Assembly (NCBI RefSeq): GCF_014779655.1
Contig: NZ_JACXYX010000015.1
Location: forward strand, 62,001-126,000
Direction of reading: 5' to 3'
Source: Nocardioides ganghwensis
Lineage (GTDB): Bacteria; Actinomycetota; Actinomycetes; Propionibacteriales; Nocardioidaceae
Length of the DNA stretch: 64,000 nt
Within the stretch, counting starts at the first letter, position 1, and each line of letters opens with the position of its first letter. Below, piece by piece: positions 11,129 to 18,353 of the stretch. The position numbers and the translations under genes were made by a program. The notes under the pieces were generated by a model that ran no database searches, was not told the DNA's origin, and saw nothing but the letters and a program-made list of their open reading frames with translations.

Positions 11129-11656
11129 CTAGCCGTCGAGCGCCCCGAGCAGGGCCTTCGAGAAGGCCGGGATGTCGTCGGGGTTGCGGCTCGTGATCAG
11201 GTTGCCGTCGGTCACGACCTCCTCGTCGACCCACTCGCCGCCGCCGTTGCGGATGTCGGTCTGCAGGCTCGGCCAGCTGGCGACCCGCTTGCCGCGTACG
11301 CGGTCGGCCTCGACGAGGGTCCAGGCCGCGTGGCAGATGGCGGCCACGGGCTTGCCGGAGTCGACGAAGTCGCGGATGAAGGCCACGGCCTCCTCGTCCA
11401 TGCGGAGGGCGTCGGGGTTGGCGACGCCGCCCGGGAGGACCAGGGCGTCGTAGTCGCCGATGGCGACGTCGGACACGCGCCGGTCGACGCGCTGGGTGGA
11501 GGACTTGTCGAGGTGGTTGAAGAGCTGGACCTCGCCCTCGTCGAGCGACAGGAGCTCTGCGGTGTGGCCGGCGTCGACGGCGGCCTGCCACGGCTTCGTG
11601 AGCTCGACCTCCTCGACGCCCTCGGATGCGGTCAGGAATGCGATGCGCTTGGACAT
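11129..11656 (-). CDS. DJ-1/PfpI family protein
   Basis: A 175-residue cytoplasmic protein of the PfpI/YajL/type-1 glutamine amidotransferase-like family. These proteins have been described as proteases, glyoxalases or deglycases. KRIAFLTASEGVEEVEL gives the N-terminal strand with the conserved Glu. DYDALVLPGGVANPD and KPVAAICHAAWTLVEAD supply the nucleophile elbow with the catalytic Cys-His pair, and GKRVASWPSLQTDIRNGGG is a family block. Length is normal for the single-domain members. The start is chosen by homology. Function as a stress protein is family knowledge; nothing local indicates its target. Confidence 0.88.
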   Translation of the reverse strand: MSKRIAFLTASEGVEEVELTKPWQAAVDAGHTAELLSLDEGEVQLFNHLDKSSTQRVDRRVSDVAIGDYDALVLPGGVANPDALRMDEEAVAFIRDFVDSGKPVAAICHAAWTLVEADRVRGKRVASWPSLQTDIRNGGGEWVDEEVVTDGNLITSRNPDDIPAFSKALLGALDG

Positions 11657-11723
11657 GTCCACCACGCTCGCTCGCCCCCGGGGGCCGGACAACCGCCTTC
11701 CGGGTGGGGGGATGGGGGCACGT

Positions 11724-11802
11724 GGGAACCACCGGTCAACCGGTGGTTGCCGAGGATCCAGCCCGTTGCAGCGGCCGATGAGCCGCTGAAAGGGACTGGA
11801 AC
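11724..11802 (-). repeat. bipartite palindromic repeat, family 1, left boundary of second AbiEi gene
   Basis: The large hairpin arms are 11724-11736 and 11739-11751 (13 bp, one mismatch). A second stem CAGCGGC/GCCGCTG spans 11769-11788, and the element ends in GGGACTGGAACC against the AbiEi-gene stop. Read on the minus strand it runs AGGTTCCAGTCCC, small stem, GCTGCAACGGGCTG, large hairpin. This is the same order as the solo copy at 3403 and, inverted, as the copy at 12839. The final AGG of the repeat forms part of the TAG stop. Confidence 0.88.
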
Positions 11803-12756
11803 CTACGCCCCGAGGGCTCGCCTCGAGTCGAGGAGCTTGCGGACGCGCCGCGCGAGGAGCTCGGGCGTCGCGAGGTCTGCCCACGTCACCCGGATGCACA
11901 CCCATCCCGTCAGCTGGCAGATGAGCTCCTCGCGCTTCTTCTCACGCATCAGGAACTCGTCGAGGGTCTCGCCGTCGCGGCGGTACTTGGCGTACTTCTG
12001 CTTGCCGTCGAACTCCACGAACACGCCGAACTCCTCCCATGCGAAGTCGACACGCCCGACGAGTCGACCGCGCTCGTCGTACACCTCGACCTGCGGCGTC
12101 GGGCGAGGCAGGTGCTGGCGCCAGCAGAAGTAGTAGAACCGTGACTCACCAGCGGACTCGATGCGGGTGTCGCACAACCGGAGCACCAGGTCCGTCGCCA
12201 GGCTGTGCGGCCAGTAGCGAGCGCTCCGTGCCCAGTCGGCGAACTCCTGCTCGGTCGTGGCACCCGAGTGGAGGAGGCCGTTGACGACGACCAGGCTTCG
12301 CTCGACGTCCGTGATGGTCGTGATCTCGACACAGGTGCGGGCCGCGACAGACACGGGGATCCCGTTGAGCATCGTGACGTCCGTCGGTGGCAGGGCCCCT
12401 CCGTGCTGGATCCAGTCCTTGCGGCGGCGGCCCACCTTGCCGTCGCAACGGGTGGTGTGGGCGACCCCGAGCGGGAGGTCCCACACGGGTGCGCCCCACT
12501 CGACGGCGGCGGAGACGTGGGTGGCTGTCGTGCCCGGGTGGGCTGCGAGCATCACCCCGCGCGTGAGGAGTCGGTGCCGGTCTGCGCGGCCCAGCGCACG
12601 CCACGCCTCGCCGTCGACGTACTGGCCCCTGCGGACGCGTACGAGCGCGCCGGCGTGCACGAGAGCGTTGATGTGTCGGTCCGTCATGCCCTCGTCGATG
12701 AGGGTGGCGCGCGCCACCACGAGGGGGAGCTCCGCGAGCTGCACTGGCTTCATCAT
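11803..12756 (-). CDS. AbiEi-like / DUF559 nuclease-fold protein
   Basis: A 317-residue protein. Residues 1-60 are a winged-helix AbiEi-type antitoxin N-terminus (LIDEGMTDRHINALVHAGAL, then RVRRGQYVDG). Residues about 200-310 are a DUF559/Vsr-like nuclease fold. There VGRVDFAWEEFGVFVEFDGK gives the D...ExD-GK signature and TGWVCIRVTWADL the final strand. No toxin partner is present. It is bounded by inverted copies of family 1 repeats (11724-11802 and 12839-12913), which look like terminal inverted repeats. Two adjacent ATGs (12756, 12753) are possible starts; no clear ribosome site is seen. Distantly similar in architecture to the gene at 6585, but the two are not close copies. Function unknown. 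Confidence 0.75.
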   Translation of the reverse strand: MMKPVQLAELPLVVARATLIDEGMTDRHINALVHAGALVRVRRGQYVDGEAWRALGRADRHRLLTRGVMLAAHPGTTATHVSAAVEWGAPVWDLPLGVAHTTRCDGKVGRRRKDWIQHGGALPPTDVTMLNGIPVSVAARTCVEITTITDVERSLVVVNGLLHSGATTEQEFADWARSARYWPHSLATDLVLRLCDTRIESAGESRFYYFCWRQHLPRPTPQVEVYDERGRLVGRVDFAWEEFGVFVEFDGKQKYAKYRRDGETLDEFLMREKKREELICQLTGWVCIRVTWADLATPELLARRVRKLLDSRRALGA

Positions 12757-12838
12757 GGCGAGATGGTTGCCGACCGCGGGCGGCCTCAATCCTGCTGGAG
12801 CGCGCCTGTGGAGAACGGTCGAGCCGTCGTCGATCCGA

Positions 12839-12913
12839 CAGTCCTTTTCATGCGCATCTGTGGCGCTGCAACGGGCTGCAAGCGCGGGAACCACCGGTGA
12901 GCCGGTGGTTCCC
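12839..12913 (+). repeat. bipartite palindromic repeat, family 1, right boundary of second AbiEi gene
   Basis: Read on the plus strand it runs CAGTCCTTTTCA, 14 bases, GCTGCAACGGGCTG, then a hairpin with 12-bp perfect arms (12886-12897 and 12902-12913). The 14-base spacing and the GCTGCAACGGGCTG block are identical to the minus-strand copy at 11724-11802. The AbiEi gene therefore lies between two inverted copies. The small stem is less well preserved here. Confidence 0.82.
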
Positions 12914-12958
12914 ACCGCGGCGCCCGGCGGTCCCGCGACGGAGGGGGAGCGCCGGCGG

Positions 12959-14119
12959 TCAGCCGATCGCGCCCGCGTCGTCCTTGGCGAGCGAGCGGGA
13001 GATGACCAGCCGCTGGATCTGGTTGGTCCCCTCGAAGATCTGCATCACCTTGGCCTCGCGCATGTAGCGCTCGACGGGGAAGTCGCGGGTGTAGCCGTAG
13101 CCGCCGAGCACCTGGACGGCGTCGGTGGTGACCTTCATGGCGTTGTCGGTGGCGACGAGCTTGGCGATCGAGGCCTCGCGGGAGAACGGGAGGCCCGCGT
13201 CCTTGAGCCGCGCGGCGTGGAGCATCGTGGCGCGGGCGGAGACGATCGCGGCCTCCATGTCGGCCAGCACGAAGGCCAGGCCCTGGTGGTCGATGATCCG
13301 CGTGCCGAAGGTCTCCCGCTCGCGGGCGTACGCCACGGCCGCGTCGAGGGCGCCCTGGGCGAGCCCGACGGCGACGGCGGCGATGCCCAGGCGGCCCGAG
13401 TCGAGGCCGGCGAGCGCGATCCGCAGGCCCTCACCCTCCGCGCCGAGCAGGCGGGAGGCGTCGACGCGGACGTTGTCGAAGCGCATGGTCGCGGTGGCCG
13501 AGCCGGTGAGGCCCATCTTGCGCTCGGGCGGGTCGGCGGACAGGCCCTCGGAGTCGGCGGGCACGAGGAAGCAGGAAATGCCGTTGCGGTCGTCGGACGT
13601 GCGGGCCATCACCTTGTAGAAGTCGGCGTGGCCGCCGTGCGTGGTCCACGCCTTCGCCCCGTTGAGGACGTAGGAGTCGCCATCGCGGCGCGCGGTCGTA
13701 CGCATCGCGGCGGGGTCGGAGCCAGCGTGCGGCTCGGAGAGGCAGTAGGCGCCGAGCAGGTCGCCGCCGAGCATGTCGGGCAGCCACCGGGCGCGCTGCT
13801 CGTCGGTGCCGAACTCGGCGAGGCCGAAGCAGGACAGGGCGTGCACCGAGACGCCGACGCCGACCGACGACCAGACGGCGCTGATCTCCTCGAGCACCTG
13901 GAGGTAGACCTCGTAGGGCTGGTCCCCGCCGCCGTGCTCCTCGGGGTAGGGCAGCGACAGCAGCCCGGCCTGGCCGAGCATCCGGAAGACGTCGCGCGGG
14001 AAGGTCTCGGTGGCCTCCGCCTCCGCCGACCTGGGGGCGAGCTCCTTGGTCGCGATCTCGCGCGTCAGGGCGAGCAGGTCGCGGGCCTCGTCGGTGGGCA
14101 GCTGGCGGCGAGCGGTCAT
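12959..14119 (-). CDS. acyl-CoA dehydrogenase
   Basis: A 386-residue FAD enzyme that oxidises an acyl-CoA to the 2,3-enoyl-CoA, passing electrons to ETF. The typical blocks appear in order: YCLSEPHAGSDPAAMRTTA and NGAKAWTTHG (FAD/substrate region), RKMGLTGSATATMRFDNVRV, GRLGIAAVAVGLAQGALD, QVLGGYGYTRDFPVERYMRE and IFEGTNQIQRLVI. The catalytic Glu is at about residue 363. Length is normal. The ATG follows TAGGTT with a 6-base spacer. It stands alone; chain-length preference cannot be read from the sequence, though the layout resembles short/branched-chain members. Confidence 0.93.
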   Translation of the reverse strand: MTARRQLPTDEARDLLALTREIATKELAPRSAEAEATETFPRDVFRMLGQAGLLSLPYPEEHGGGDQPYEVYLQVLEEISAVWSSVGVGVSVHALSCFGLAEFGTDEQRARWLPDMLGGDLLGAYCLSEPHAGSDPAAMRTTARRDGDSYVLNGAKAWTTHGGHADFYKVMARTSDDRNGISCFLVPADSEGLSADPPERKMGLTGSATATMRFDNVRVDASRLLGAEGEGLRIALAGLDSGRLGIAAVAVGLAQGALDAAVAYARERETFGTRIIDHQGLAFVLADMEAAIVSARATMLHAARLKDAGLPFSREASIAKLVATDNAMKVTTDAVQVLGGYGYTRDFPVERYMREAKVMQIFEGTNQIQRLVISRSLAKDDAGAIG

Positions 14120-14125
14120 GATCGA

Positions 14126-14131
14126 AACCTA
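14126..14131 (-). promoter_or_regulatory. candidate leaderless -10 for acyl-CoA dehydrogenase
   Basis: TAGGTT on the minus strand, then TCGATC, then the ATG at 14119. There is no Shine-Dalgarno sequence. Confidence 0.4.
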
Positions 14132-14145
14132 CCCGGCCCGACGGC

Positions 14146-15204
14146 TCAGGCAGGAGGCCGGAGCATCCCCTCGGCGACCATCAGCTCGAGGGCGTCGCCG
14201 ACCAGCGTGACGGCGTCGGGGTGGGCACCCCACAGCTCCTGCACCTCGGCGACGAGCTCGTCGGCGGTGCGGGGGGCCTCGAGGGCGAGCCAGAGGACGA
14301 CGCCGAGCCCGGCCAGCACGTGCACCCGGGAGTCGACCATCAGCACCAGCTCGTCGTCGTACTCGACCGCGTCGCGCCACGGCGTACGGGTCCAGGCGCC
14401 GGGGGGACGTCCCGTGTCGGCCTGGGACGGGTGGTGGCGGCGCGGCGGCGGGGGCCGGCCCTCGACGTCGAGGAGGTCGACGAGGTCGTCGAGCCAGTCC
14501 GCCAGCTCGCGGTAGTGCAGGGCCCACGCGCCCCCGCACGCGTCGATCGTGTCGGCGAGGCGACGGACCGGGTGCTCGAGCCGGACCAGCGAGGAGGTCT
14601 GCGCCACGATCTCGGCGATGGCGCGGGCCGGGGCGAGCGGGACGAGGCCGAGGTCGGTGTCGCCGCGGTGCAGCAGGACGATGCGGTGCAGGTGGGCCGA
14701 CGGCGGCGGTCGCCGCAGGTCGAGGTCGTCGGGGGACAGCGAGTGCTTGACGAGGGGGGCGTCGCGGTCGGTGATCACCGAGAGCGGCTTGGGGTGGGGG
14801 TGGACGGCGAGGCCCTCGTCGACCGAGGTGGTCTCGTCGGACAGGTAGCCGAGGCGGCGCGCGAGCTGCTGCACGGCCGTCGTCTTGCCCGAGCCCGACG
14901 GGCCGATGACGACCAGGGTCCGGCCCTCGTCGTCGGCCACGGCGCCGGCGTGCAGGTTGATGCGGAGCCCGGCCGTGGCGTCGAGCGCGGCGAGGGTGAC
15001 CCGCGAGGTGACGGCGTAGTCATGGGCCACGTCGTCCTCGGTGCCGATCTGCTCGAGGTCGACGACGGTGGCGGCCGGGCGGTCGGTGAGCGCGCGGCTC
15101 CACTGCCGTCGCAGGCGCGCGGCGGCCTCACCGGAGACGGGGATGCCGATGGGCACTCCCAGGGCGTCCACCACCACCTCGGGCGGTGTTCCCTGGGAGC
15201 TCAC
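14146..15204 (-). CDS. HPr-kinase-like P-loop protein with C-terminal PqqD-like domain
   Basis: A 352-residue cytoplasmic protein. Residues about 80-225 contain a P-loop, VIGPSGSGKTTAVQQLARRL, followed by LGYLSDETTSVDEG and HRIVLLHRG strands. This is the pattern of HPr-kinase/phosphorylase-related ATPases found in peptide-modification loci. Residues about 275-350 (RDAVEYDDELVLMVDSRVHV, LAGLGVVLWLALEAPRTADE) match a PqqD-type peptide-binding domain. The GTG start is 7 bases after TAGAGT, which overlaps the VanZ promoter on the other strand. Neighbours include a separate PqqD protein and an NTP_transf_5 protein, recalling HPr-rel-A type systems. No precursor peptide was recognised; the role is inference. 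Confidence 0.68.
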   Translation of the reverse strand: MSSQGTPPEVVVDALGVPIGIPVSGEAAARLRRQWSRALTDRPAATVVDLEQIGTEDDVAHDYAVTSRVTLAALDATAGLRINLHAGAVADDEGRTLVVIGPSGSGKTTAVQQLARRLGYLSDETTSVDEGLAVHPHPKPLSVITDRDAPLVKHSLSPDDLDLRRPPPSAHLHRIVLLHRGDTDLGLVPLAPARAIAEIVAQTSSLVRLEHPVRRLADTIDACGGAWALHYRELADWLDDLVDLLDVEGRPPPPRRHHPSQADTGRPPGAWTRTPWRDAVEYDDELVLMVDSRVHVLAGLGVVLWLALEAPRTADELVAEVQELWGAHPDAVTLVGDALELMVAEGMLRPPA

Positions 15205-15211
15205 GCCGCCC

Positions 15212-15221
15212 ACTCTAGGGT
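15212..15221. promoter_or_regulatory. overlapping divergent -10 elements (HPr-kinase-like gene and VanZ gene)
   Basis: The ten bases ACTCTAGGGT contain TAGAGT on the minus strand and TAGGGT on the plus strand, sharing a central TA. Each hexamer is exactly 7 bases from a GTG start (15204 minus, 15229 plus). The two promoters should be mutually exclusive. Confidence 0.5.
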
Positions 15222-15228
15222 GGACGAC

Positions 15229-15639
15229 GTGGGGTGGAGGGGCGAACGACGGGTGCTGGTCGGCGTCGCGCTCGGCTACGTCGTGGGGCTGGCGGTCCTG
15301 GTCGGCGGCCCGTGGGGCTGGGCCCTCAACCGCTTCACGGTCGCCTGCTACGTCTGGTTCAGGTACGACTGGCCGATCGCGCCCGACTGGGTCACCCCGG
15401 AGCACTACGGTGTGCTCCTCAACGTGCTGCTCTTCGTCCCGCTCGGGGCGTTGTTCGTGCTGCTGACGCGGCGGCCGTGGTGGCAGGCGACGGTGGTCGC
15501 GGCGGCCGGGTCCCTCGCGATCGAGGCGGTGCAGTGGCGGTGGCTCGACCGGCAGGGCACGTGGAGCGACGTCGGGGCCAACACCCTCGGCGCGGCGATC
15601 GGCGCGCTGGCGGTCAGTCTTCTCGCGCGACGCCGATGA
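15229..15639 (+). CDS. VanZ-family membrane protein
   Basis: A 136-residue membrane protein with about four hydrophobic segments (VLVGVALGYVVGLAVLVGG, a long one around NVLLFVPLGALFVLL, ATVVAAAGSLAIEAVQWRWL and the C-terminal ANTLGAAIGALAVSLL). The NxxLFxPLG and S-x5-E-x2-Q pattern plus the D-x3-NxxG C-terminal motif are characteristic of VanZ-like proteins, whose biochemical role is generally unclear. I chose GTG at 15229 because it lies 7 bases after TAGGGT; GTG at 15220 is in frame but overlaps that box. The 3' end overlaps the convergent PqqD gene by 26 bases. Confidence 0.78.
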   Translation: MGWRGERRVLVGVALGYVVGLAVLVGGPWGWALNRFTVACYVWFRYDWPIAPDWVTPEHYGVLLNVLLFVPLGALFVLLTRRPWWQATVVAAAGSLAIEAVQWRWLDRQGTWSDVGANTLGAAIGALAVSLLARRR

Positions 15640-15898
15640 TGACGAGCTGGTCGACGAGCGTCTCCACGTCCTCGCGGATCTCCTCGGGGCCGGTGCCCGA
15701 CATGGCGGCGGCGGCGGTGACGACCTCGTCGAGGGTGCCGCCATCGGCGAGCGCGAGCCACACCACGCACCCGGAGCCCTCGAGCAGGATGGGCGGCCCC
15801 TTCGGGAGCCGGGTGAGGTAGGCGGTCGGCGTCTCCCCGCCGTCGAGCTCCTCCTCGCTCACCCACGCGACGTCGTCGGCGATCCGGTAGCGCGTCAC
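15614..15898 (-). CDS. PqqD-family peptide-binding protein
   Basis: A 94-residue protein with the PqqD winged-helix layout: YRIADDVAWVSEEE, the strand pair TAYLTRLPKGPPILLEGSG, CVVWLALADGGTLDEVVTAA and a C-terminal helix LVDQLVIIGVA. PqqD-type proteins bind precursor peptides and present them to modifying enzymes (family knowledge). The GTG start overlaps the upstream nucleotidyltransferase stop (GTGA), indicating an operon. Its C-terminal end overlaps the VanZ gene on the other strand. The second PqqD-like domain in the nearby HPr-kinase-like protein strengthens a peptide-modification reading, but no substrate peptide was found. Confidence 0.75.
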   Translation of the reverse strand: MTRYRIADDVAWVSEEELDGGETPTAYLTRLPKGPPILLEGSGCVVWLALADGGTLDEVVTAAAAMSGTGPEEIREDVETLVDQLVIIGVARED

Positions 15899-16776
15899 GA
15901 CCGCCGCCACCTCCTCGTGGCCCCCTTCGCGGCCCTGCTCGACACCTCGGCGACCGCCCGCCTGACGCGCAGGCGCTGCCGCTCGCGCACCTCGTCGCGG
16001 GTGGGCGTGCGGCCCAGCTCCATCCGCAGGTGGTCGCGGTTGACCCGCGTCGCGGCGGTCACCAGCGCCGCTTTCGCACGCAGGGTCGGCGCGGCCGCGA
16101 GCCGCGCACGCCACTCGTCGAGGCGGGTCCCGCCCTCGCTGAAGTAGCGCCAGAGCAGGTACGACGGGTCGCCGCGGTGGAGCTCGAGCTCCCCGATGCC
16201 GGCGGCGAGGGCGACCTCGGCCCCCAGCTCGGCGGCCAGCCGGCGTACGGCGTCCTGCTCCTCCGGCTCGGCACCCGCCCAGGCGTGGTCGGCGTCGGCC
16301 GTCCCGCCGGACCGCGCGGAGTGGAGGACCAGGATCAGCCGCTGGGAGGTGCGGTCGGGCACCGGGCACGGCCTGTGGGCGATCTGGCGGTGCACGAGGG
16401 TGCGCGCGAGCACGGCGTACGCCTCCTCGGCGTCGATGGTGACGCCCGGCCAGCTGGTGTGGACGTCGACCCACCCCCAGTCGTCGTGCCACCAGTTGGC
16501 GGCGTGCGCGAACGCGGACCCGGTCGAGAAGTCGGTGCGCTGCTCGAAGCCGACGGACTCCAGCGCCTCGACCAGGCGGGCGAGGTGGCTCGGGCGGACC
16601 AGGACGTCGACGTCGCTGGACTGCCGGCCCTCGGCCCGCAGGCCCGGGAGGACGGCCGGGCCCTTGAGGTGGAGGAGGTCGACGTCGCGGTCGTCGGCGA
16701 GCTTCTGCACGACGGCGTGGGCGAGGTGGACGCGCGCGGCGATCGGGGCCGCCCGGCCCTCCCGGTGCTCGTCCAT
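15895..16776 (-). CDS. NTP_transf_5-type nucleotidyltransferase family protein
   Basis: A 293-residue protein with the signature of the uncharacterised nucleotidyltransferase family: DVDLLHLKGPAVLPGL followed by RQSSDVDVLVRPSHLARLVE, where the SDVDVLV acidic pair should bind metal and NTP. Further conserved parts are WVDVHTSWPGVTIDAEEAY and LILVLHSARSG. The C-terminus is strongly basic. Members occur with PqqD and HPr-kinase-like proteins in peptide or polysaccharide loci; their reaction is not known to me. The start is fixed by the ATG 6 bases after CACCAT. It is translationally coupled to the PqqD gene and divergent from the tyrosine autokinase gene, so co-regulation with capsule genes is possible. 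Confidence 0.75.
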   Translation of the reverse strand: MDEHREGRAAPIAARVHLAHAVVQKLADDRDVDLLHLKGPAVLPGLRAEGRQSSDVDVLVRPSHLARLVEALESVGFEQRTDFSTGSAFAHAANWWHDDWGWVDVHTSWPGVTIDAEEAYAVLARTLVHRQIAHRPCPVPDRTSQRLILVLHSARSGGTADADHAWAGAEPEEQDAVRRLAAELGAEVALAAGIGELELHRGDPSYLLWRYFSEGGTRLDEWRARLAAAPTLRAKAALVTAATRVNRDHLRMELGRTPTRDEVRERQRLRVRRAVAEVSSRAAKGATRRWRRS

Positions 16777-16782
16777 GGGCAC

Positions 16783-16788
16783 ATGGTG
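16783..16788 (-). promoter_or_regulatory. candidate leaderless -10 for the nucleotidyltransferase gene
   Basis: CACCAT on the minus strand, 6 bases before the ATG at 16776. It is embedded in GGCACCATGTGC, the same 12-mer at the same distance from ATG as in front of the DUF4012 gene. Confidence 0.38.
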
Positions 16789-16835
16789 CCAGCCTGAGTG
16801 TCGCGCTTCCGGGTAGATGGACCGGTCCGACGTCC

Positions 16836-16841
16836 TACACT
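16836..16841 (+). promoter_or_regulatory. candidate leaderless -10 for the tyrosine autokinase gene
   Basis: TACACT lies 7 bases before the ATG at 16849, with no Shine-Dalgarno sequence between. Confidence 0.42.
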
Positions 16842-16848
16842 CGCGAGC

Positions 16849-18345
16849 ATGACGTTCGGGGACTTCGTCCGGCTGAGCCGCGCCTATGTGTGGGTGCTGA
16901 TCGGCTGCACGGTCCTCGGCGCGGTGCTGATGGCCGCCTGGACCACGCGCGAGCCCGTGCTCTACTCGGCCACCTCCTCGGGACTGGTGACCGTCGGCAA
17001 CGCGACGACCGCCGGTGAGGAGCAGGGCAACGCCCAGCTCGCCGAGGACAAGGCGGTGCTCTACGCCTTCCTCGTCTCCACCACCCCGGTGGCCGAGAAG
17101 GTCGTGGAGGACCTCGGCCTGGACGTGCCGCCGAGCGCCATCGCGGGTCGCTTCTCGGCGTCGGTCGACGCCAGCGTGAACGCCCTGACGGTGACCGCGA
17201 TCGGCAGCACTCCGGAGGAGGCGCGCGACCTGGCCAGCGCCGTCGTCGACGCCGTCGTGGTCTATGCCCAGGAGGTCGAGACCGGTGAGGAGAGCCCGCG
17301 CGAGGCCCCGCTGACGCGCATCGTCCCGGTCGAGCAGGCGCAGCTGCCCACGGCGCCGTTCAGCCCGGACTACCCCAGCGCGGCGTTGAAGGGAGCGCTC
17401 GGTGGTCTCGCCCTGGCCTACGCGGTGCTCATCGGGCGCCGCCTCATCGACCGCCGCATCCGCTCGGCCAAGCACGTCGAGGAGGCCACGGGCGCCGCGG
17501 TGCTGGGGATCATCCCCAAGGAGGACTCGCTCGGCCGTACGCACCGTGGGGTCCGCGGCGACCTGGGCCGGGCGGCGGAGGCCTTCCGCCAGCTGCGCAC
17601 CAACCTGCGCTTCGTCGACGTCGACAACGAGCCGCGCCGCATCGTGGTGACCTCCGCCCTCGCCGGCGAGGGCAAGTCGACGGTCTCGGCCAACATCGCG
17701 CGCCTGGTCGCGCACGCCGGCACCCCCGTGCTCCTGATCGACGCCGACCTGCGCCGGCCGATGCTCGCCACGACGTTCGACATCGACGGCGCCGTCGGCC
17801 TCACCCAGGCGCTGGCCGGCGACGTGGAGGTCCGCGACGTGATCGTCGAGTCGGGCATGGCCAACCTCAGCCTGCTCCCCGCCGGACGCATCCCGCCCAA
17901 CCCGAGCGAGCTGCTCGGCTCGCTGCGGATGAAGCAGTTCATCGACGAGCTCTCCCACGACTACTTCGTCATCCTCGACGCGCCGCCCCTGCTCCCGGTC
18001 ACCGACGCGGGCCTGCTCTCGGCGTTCTGCGACGGCGCGCTGCTCGTCCAGGCGGCCGGCAAGACGCAGATCGAGCAGAGCCAGCACTGCCGCCGCATCC
18101 TCGACCAGGTCGGCAGCCGGCTCCTCGGCGTCGTGCTCAACAAGGCCCCGGTCAAGGGCGCCGCAGCCATCGCCTACGGCGGCGGCTACGGCGGCTACGG
18201 GGGATACCAGGCGGAGTACGCCTCGCAGGAGGCGGACGCCACGGCCGGCAAGGGCTGGCGCAAGAAGGCCGACAAGGGCGACAAGGCCGCCGACGCCGAG
18301 CAGGCCGAGGCTGCGGCCGAGGCGGAGAAGGCCGCCAGGTCCTGA
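16849..18345 (+). CDS. polysaccharide co-polymerase / bacterial tyrosine autokinase (Wzc/CapAB-like)
   Basis: A 498-residue inner-membrane protein. Residues 1-200 are a Wzz-type chain-length domain bounded by two membrane segments (about 12-31 and 181-197). The cytoplasmic kinase has Walker A SALAGEGKSTVSANIARL (about 269-286), Walker A' VLLIDADLRRP (about 294-304) and Walker B FVILDAPPLLPVTDA (about 373-387). The tail has a Gly/Tyr-rich cluster (about 443-457, five Tyr), the expected autophosphorylation site, then an Ala/Lys/Glu-rich end. It should control polymer length and export in the neighbouring locus. The ATG follows TACACT by 7 bases. Confidence 0.93.
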   Translation: MTFGDFVRLSRAYVWVLIGCTVLGAVLMAAWTTREPVLYSATSSGLVTVGNATTAGEEQGNAQLAEDKAVLYAFLVSTTPVAEKVVEDLGLDVPPSAIAGRFSASVDASVNALTVTAIGSTPEEARDLASAVVDAVVVYAQEVETGEESPREAPLTRIVPVEQAQLPTAPFSPDYPSAALKGALGGLALAYAVLIGRRLIDRRIRSAKHVEEATGAAVLGIIPKEDSLGRTHRGVRGDLGRAAEAFRQLRTNLRFVDVDNEPRRIVVTSALAGEGKSTVSANIARLVAHAGTPVLLIDADLRRPMLATTFDIDGAVGLTQALAGDVEVRDVIVESGMANLSLLPAGRIPPNPSELLGSLRMKQFIDELSHDYFVILDAPPLLPVTDAGLLSAFCDGALLVQAAGKTQIEQSQHCRRILDQVGSRLLGVVLNKAPVKGAAAIAYGGGYGGYGGYQAEYASQEADATAGKGWRKKADKGDKAADAEQAEAAAEAEKAARS

Positions 18346-18353
18346 CCCGGTGG

